A stretch of DNA of 64,000 nucleotides from Ziziphus jujuba. Taxonomy: Eukaryota; Streptophyta; Magnoliopsida; Rosales; Rhamnaceae. Positions 60,899 through 64,000 of the stretch are shown piece after piece. The first letter of the stretch is position 1; every line of letters begins with the position of its first letter. Below the pieces are notes generated by a model, which was not told the origin of the DNA, ran no database searches, and saw only the letters and a program-made list of their open reading frames with translations. A program made the translations under genes and the position numbers. Location of the stretch: assembly GCF_031755915.1 (NCBI RefSeq), contig NC_083383.1, forward strand, positions 27,341,001-27,405,000, in the 5' to 3' direction.

Positions 60899-60950
60899 CC
60901 TTATATGTACTTTTTTTTTTTTTTTTTTGGCTTTGCCCTTATATGTACTT
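60899..60950 (-). mobile_element. A-tailed micro-insertion with perfect 14-bp flanking repeat
   Basis: CCTTATATGTACTT at 60899-60912 and 60937-60950 are identical. The 24-bp insert, read on the minus strand, is GCAAAGCC followed by about 16 A. Confidence 0.7.
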
Positions 60951-61226
60951 GAGTTGTATTCAAAGTTTTTAGCTTTGATTATTATATATATGAGGCCAAA
61001 AAAACAAAATTTAAATTTTATATTTTTTAAATTGTTTGGATTGGATCAAAATATAATTTCTATAAGATAAGCTCGACTCTGCATTTATGTAAATATGTGT
61101 TTTTTGTATTATATATTTTATTATAATATTTTTATCCATACAAAAAATATAGAGTCTACATGATGCCACATGCCCGTTTGTATATCCATCCTATTGTACC
61201 TTTCAATTTCTCCTTTTTTGATTTTG

Positions 61227-61302
61227 GCTTGATCGGATCTTTCCTTTTTCTTTTTTTTTTTTTCTTTTTTTTTTTTTGGTTAAAAGCTTGATCGGATCTT
61301 TT
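61227..61302 (-). mobile_element. A-tailed micro-insertion with perfect 16-bp flanking repeat
   Basis: GCTTGATCGGATCTTT at 61227-61242 and at 61286-61301 are identical. The 43-bp insert, read on the minus strand, is TTTTAACC followed by about 13 A, G, 13 A, G, five A and GG. Confidence 0.7.
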
Positions 61303-62739
61303 GACTGTTGAAAACAAGAAGCTGAAGTATTGTTTTTTTTATTTTAATTCTCTCTATGTCTTCTTTTTTTTTTTTTTTTTTCCCCTTTATGTGGTCCTAT
61401 AGTTTGAAAACTAATTAGCCAAAATCTTTCCGTTTATTTGCAATTCTAACATGGAAAATGTAAGGGAAACAAAAATGCTTACATAATTTAGAACAAAATT
61501 GAAAAGTTTAGAATGTATAACACAGATGTATTTACATAATATATCATGCATATGTAAATATATTGAGTCATAATCACCAAAAAATATATATATAATGAGT
61601 CATATATTATGTTGATTTAATAATTTTACTATCAAAACTTTATTTATTCATCATTGAATTATTTCAATGATGTTAAGTAAAATGTATCTTTTTTTAAAAA
61701 AAAAATCTAATAAAGTATCAAATTGATTGATCTGAATATGATTATATGAATAAATTATTTTCTGCAATGGATTATGAGCTCCAAATGTGGCAATAAACAA
61801 TGTAATATCTTTTTTTTTTTTAATATTAACTTTTTGAAATCCTTTTTAAACACAAAAAGGTTGTTTCATTTGGTTTGATTATATATTGGTATGCCATGCT
61901 GATTCTTTCTTTCTACCAAAAGTAATAAATAAAAAAATAAATAGAAAGCAACGGAATTTATAAAAGGATATTTTGTGTGTGTGTGTGTGTGGAGCCACTA
62001 AAGAATGCGTGAGTCGCGTAAATATGTGTATATTTTTTGTGTGTATGTTATAAGATTTTGCTTCTTAATTCCAGAAGCACACCAAGGGCAAAGGAAATTA
62101 ACCCATAAAAAAAAAATGTAAGAATTTCTCTTAAGAAAAACTAGATGATAAATATGAAACGTAGTATTCTTGGTGAATATTATTCGAAAATTGAAAAAAA
62201 AAAAAAATTGGAGGCAGTAGTGGCGCAAGTCATTTCTGTAAATGAGTGAGATATGACATGATGCCCCAACAACTAATGCATTTGAAAGGGATTGACAACT
62301 GCACGCTCTTTCTCTAATTACCTTCATTTTTTTTTTATATTTATTTTTATATATATTTTTATCATCCATCTACATACATATCTTCTTCTTCTTCTTCCTT
62401 TTTTTAAGCAAAAAATAAAAATTAAAAAAAAAAAACATAAATATCTTCTTCTTATGTCTATTACATACTCAAATAATTTAGAATTTAAAACTACGTACTT
62501 AATATTTCTCTTTCGATATTTCTCTCTGTTCCCGTCAAGTAATAAAGAAGTCATTAATTCTTTAATCCCAAAACAAAGAAAAAATGCGGATGTATTGAGA
62601 AGCTAGCAAGGCATTAGGGAAATCCGTCCATTTACCAACCAATCTTCTACGCTTTTGTTGGCTTCTTGATTATTTGATCATGAGGTGGGTAGTTGTTTTA
62701 TACGAATCCAATGGATTCCCTTAGGACCACATTTTGACC

Positions 62740-62779
62740 TACACACACACACACACACACACACACCCACACACACACA
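62740..62779. repeat. (CA)n microsatellite
   Basis: About 20 CA units with one CCC interruption, followed 15 bases later by (AT)n. Confidence 0.95.
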
Positions 62780-62818
62780 TGCTTTTAAAATATAATATAT
62801 ATATATATATATATATAC

Positions 62819-63005
62819 AGTTCATCTGAGGACGATCTTCATGCGGATCATAATATTGGTGACGGTTTTTCATAGTATTGGTGACGATTTTCTAAAAAAC
62901 GGTCGTTAATATTATAAAAAATCGTCACTAATATTGTGCTTATCATGCGGACCGTCTTCACCATAGAATTTCTATCCTTTTCATGTGGACCATCCTCACC
63001 ATAGA

Positions 63006-63009
<4 letters not shown>
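62819..63009. mobile_element. Small palindromic MITE-like element between AT runs
   Basis: The left half CATCTGAGGACGATCTTCATGCGG, then ATAATATTGGTGACG and CGATTTTC, is mirrored in the right half by AATCGTCACTAATATTGTG then ATCATGCGGACCGTCTTCACC. The outer right segment, TCATG(C/T)GGACC(G/A)TC(T/C)TCACCATAGAATTTCTAT, is present twice in a row (about 62946-62975 and 62979-63012). It has (AT)n on both sides. The GTGACG...CGTCAC words recall the subterminal repeats of some CACTA or hAT elements, but no coding part exists, so the family is open. Confidence 0.6.

Positions 63010-63053
<44 letters not shown>
63010..63053. repeat. (TA)n microsatellite
   Basis: About 22 TA units, adjacent to the MITE-like element. 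Confidence 0.95.
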
Positions 63054-63056
<3 letters not shown>

Positions 63057-64000
63057 CAACAAAATATTTAATATTTGAGATATCATTTATTGAATTTGTT
63101 ATATTATTTCGTTGAGATAATTCTCATAGAAAATTATGTTCTCTTATTGTTGATTTCTTCGGATTTATTTAATTAGAGTCTCTTATTCCAATTAAAATTT
63201 GAAGAGTTGATTTGTAATGATAACTCGTTGGTATAATGTTATAAAATTCATCCCATAAAAAAACTGGCTTATGTTTATATTTTTACGTGTTTGTTATGTA
63301 CTCTACGTTGTTTCTTCATACACTCACAGAAAAAAGGAAGAGATATTAAAAGAAAAGTAGTCATAATGACAAGCTGTTAGAATCTTAAAGTTTGCTTTAT
63401 CTTTTTTGAATTTACTCGCCATTACTTAAGAAATAATCTCCAATTAATGCACTTTCTCGACAACCAAGCACAAATTAGTTGTTACCAAAGAAGGTTGGAA
63501 AGCGTGTTAAAGAGTAAATGGAGCAGTTAGTGATGTGAATTGGATTGGGTTTTTGGTTCCCATCAAACTAACCAATTAGGCAGCTTTTTTAATTAGCACT
63601 GTTAATATTCCTATGCTTTTATAATGATAAATTCCAAATAATAATGGACACTAAATTATGCAATTTCTTTTATTAGGGTAAAAACATTAGTCTTAACTAT
63701 GTTTTTTTGGTAAAGAGAAGAGACAAGATGAATAGGTATTGTAGGTAAGGAAAGTAAAAAGAATACTATTTTTTTTCTTTTTCTTTTTCTTTTTCTCTTC
63801 AATCACTTTGTTTGGTACGTATATAAAGAATAAAAACGCCTGTTTTTTTATAAGAGGAAAAATGGAAAGAAAGAAAATTTTTTAAATTCAAAATTTCTCT
63901 TTTTTCTATTAATTTTTTTATAAGTTAGTGTTCTATTAATCTGGATTAATTGGACAAGGATTAAAGAAAGTATAAATATAAAATATATAAAAACAAATTT
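63054..64000. other. Right edge, nothing recognised
   Basis: AT-rich sequence with a TTTTTC repeat at about 63771-63796. No coding region or mobile-element end could be supported before the window stops. Confidence 0.5.

Larger units (their letters stand above)
60442..62818. other. Intergenic with micro-insertions and microsatellites
   Basis: No gene is supported. It contains T runs, (GT)n at about 61974-61991, (CA)n at 62740-62779, (AT)n at 62795-62818 and two A-tailed micro-insertions, listed separately. Confidence 0.6.

Noticed and set aside
1..64000. CRISPR arrays, operons, bacterial promoters, ribosome-binding sites, rRNA or tRNA genes
   Set aside because: The window is plant nuclear DNA. 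No regularly spaced repeats of CRISPR type were seen. I noticed no cloverleaf with A and B boxes, although a dedicated tRNA scan was not possible.

Overview
The window is nuclear DNA from a eudicot plant. It is very AT-rich, has intron-containing genes with plant splice sites, and is full of LTR-retrotransposon remains, small foldback elements, A-tailed insertions and long (AT)n runs. Only three genes look intact. The repeat types suggest a woody rosid, but I cannot name the species from sequence alone.

Layout. 1-2.8 kb: mostly empty, ending in the isolated last exon of a G-type lectin S-receptor-like kinase (minus strand) fused to a long CNG-type repeat. 2.8-3.3 kb: a small tandem array. 4.66-6.78 kb: a broken FAR1-RELATED SEQUENCE (MULE-transposase-derived) gene, minus strand. 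7.695-10.700 kb: a 3,006-bp solo LTR with a perfect 5-bp target duplication. 13.3-14.4 kb: a LINE RNase H scrap between two related foldback repeats. 15.134-20.630 kb: a seven-exon chloroplast adenylate kinase gene (AMK2-like, plus strand) whose last intron has a GC donor. 20.99-24.8 kb: a dead CRINKLY4-related (CCR4-like) kinase copy, minus strand, split by a Ty1/copia element (22.013-24.206 kb) with intact LTRs and target duplication. 24.8-33.4 kb: gene desert. 33.5-35.7 kb: a 2.1-kb imperfect foldback built from tandem subunits. 35.8-37.56 kb: a second, broken copy of the 3' end of the adenylate kinase gene. 39.257-41.608 kb: the intact CCR4-like receptor kinase, minus strand. 42-55 kb: desert, including a decayed LTR (47.15-50.93 kb). 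55.257-58.897 kb: a two-exon LRR receptor kinase of the CEPR2 type, minus strand, with a probable leader intron and promoter near 60.4 kb. 60.5-64 kb: desert with A-tailed micro-insertions and a small MITE-like element.

Main story. The convergent pair adenylate kinase (+) / CCR4-like kinase (-) is present twice in direct orientation. In the left unit the adenylate kinase survived and the kinase died. In the right unit the adenylate kinase is a truncated relic and the kinase survived. The same gene neighbours are, from my knowledge, adjacent in Arabidopsis (At5g47840-At5g47850). This would be an old gene pair that was tandemly duplicated and then reduced by reciprocal loss.

The three live genes are not a functional pathway. 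One makes a plastid nucleotide-balancing enzyme and the other two are plasma-membrane receptor kinases.

The most unusual pattern is a set of very short insertions (about 16-52 bp). Each is a short leader ending mostly in CC followed by an A tail, and each is flanked by 10-19 bp direct repeats. They look like extremely truncated target-primed retrotransposition products.
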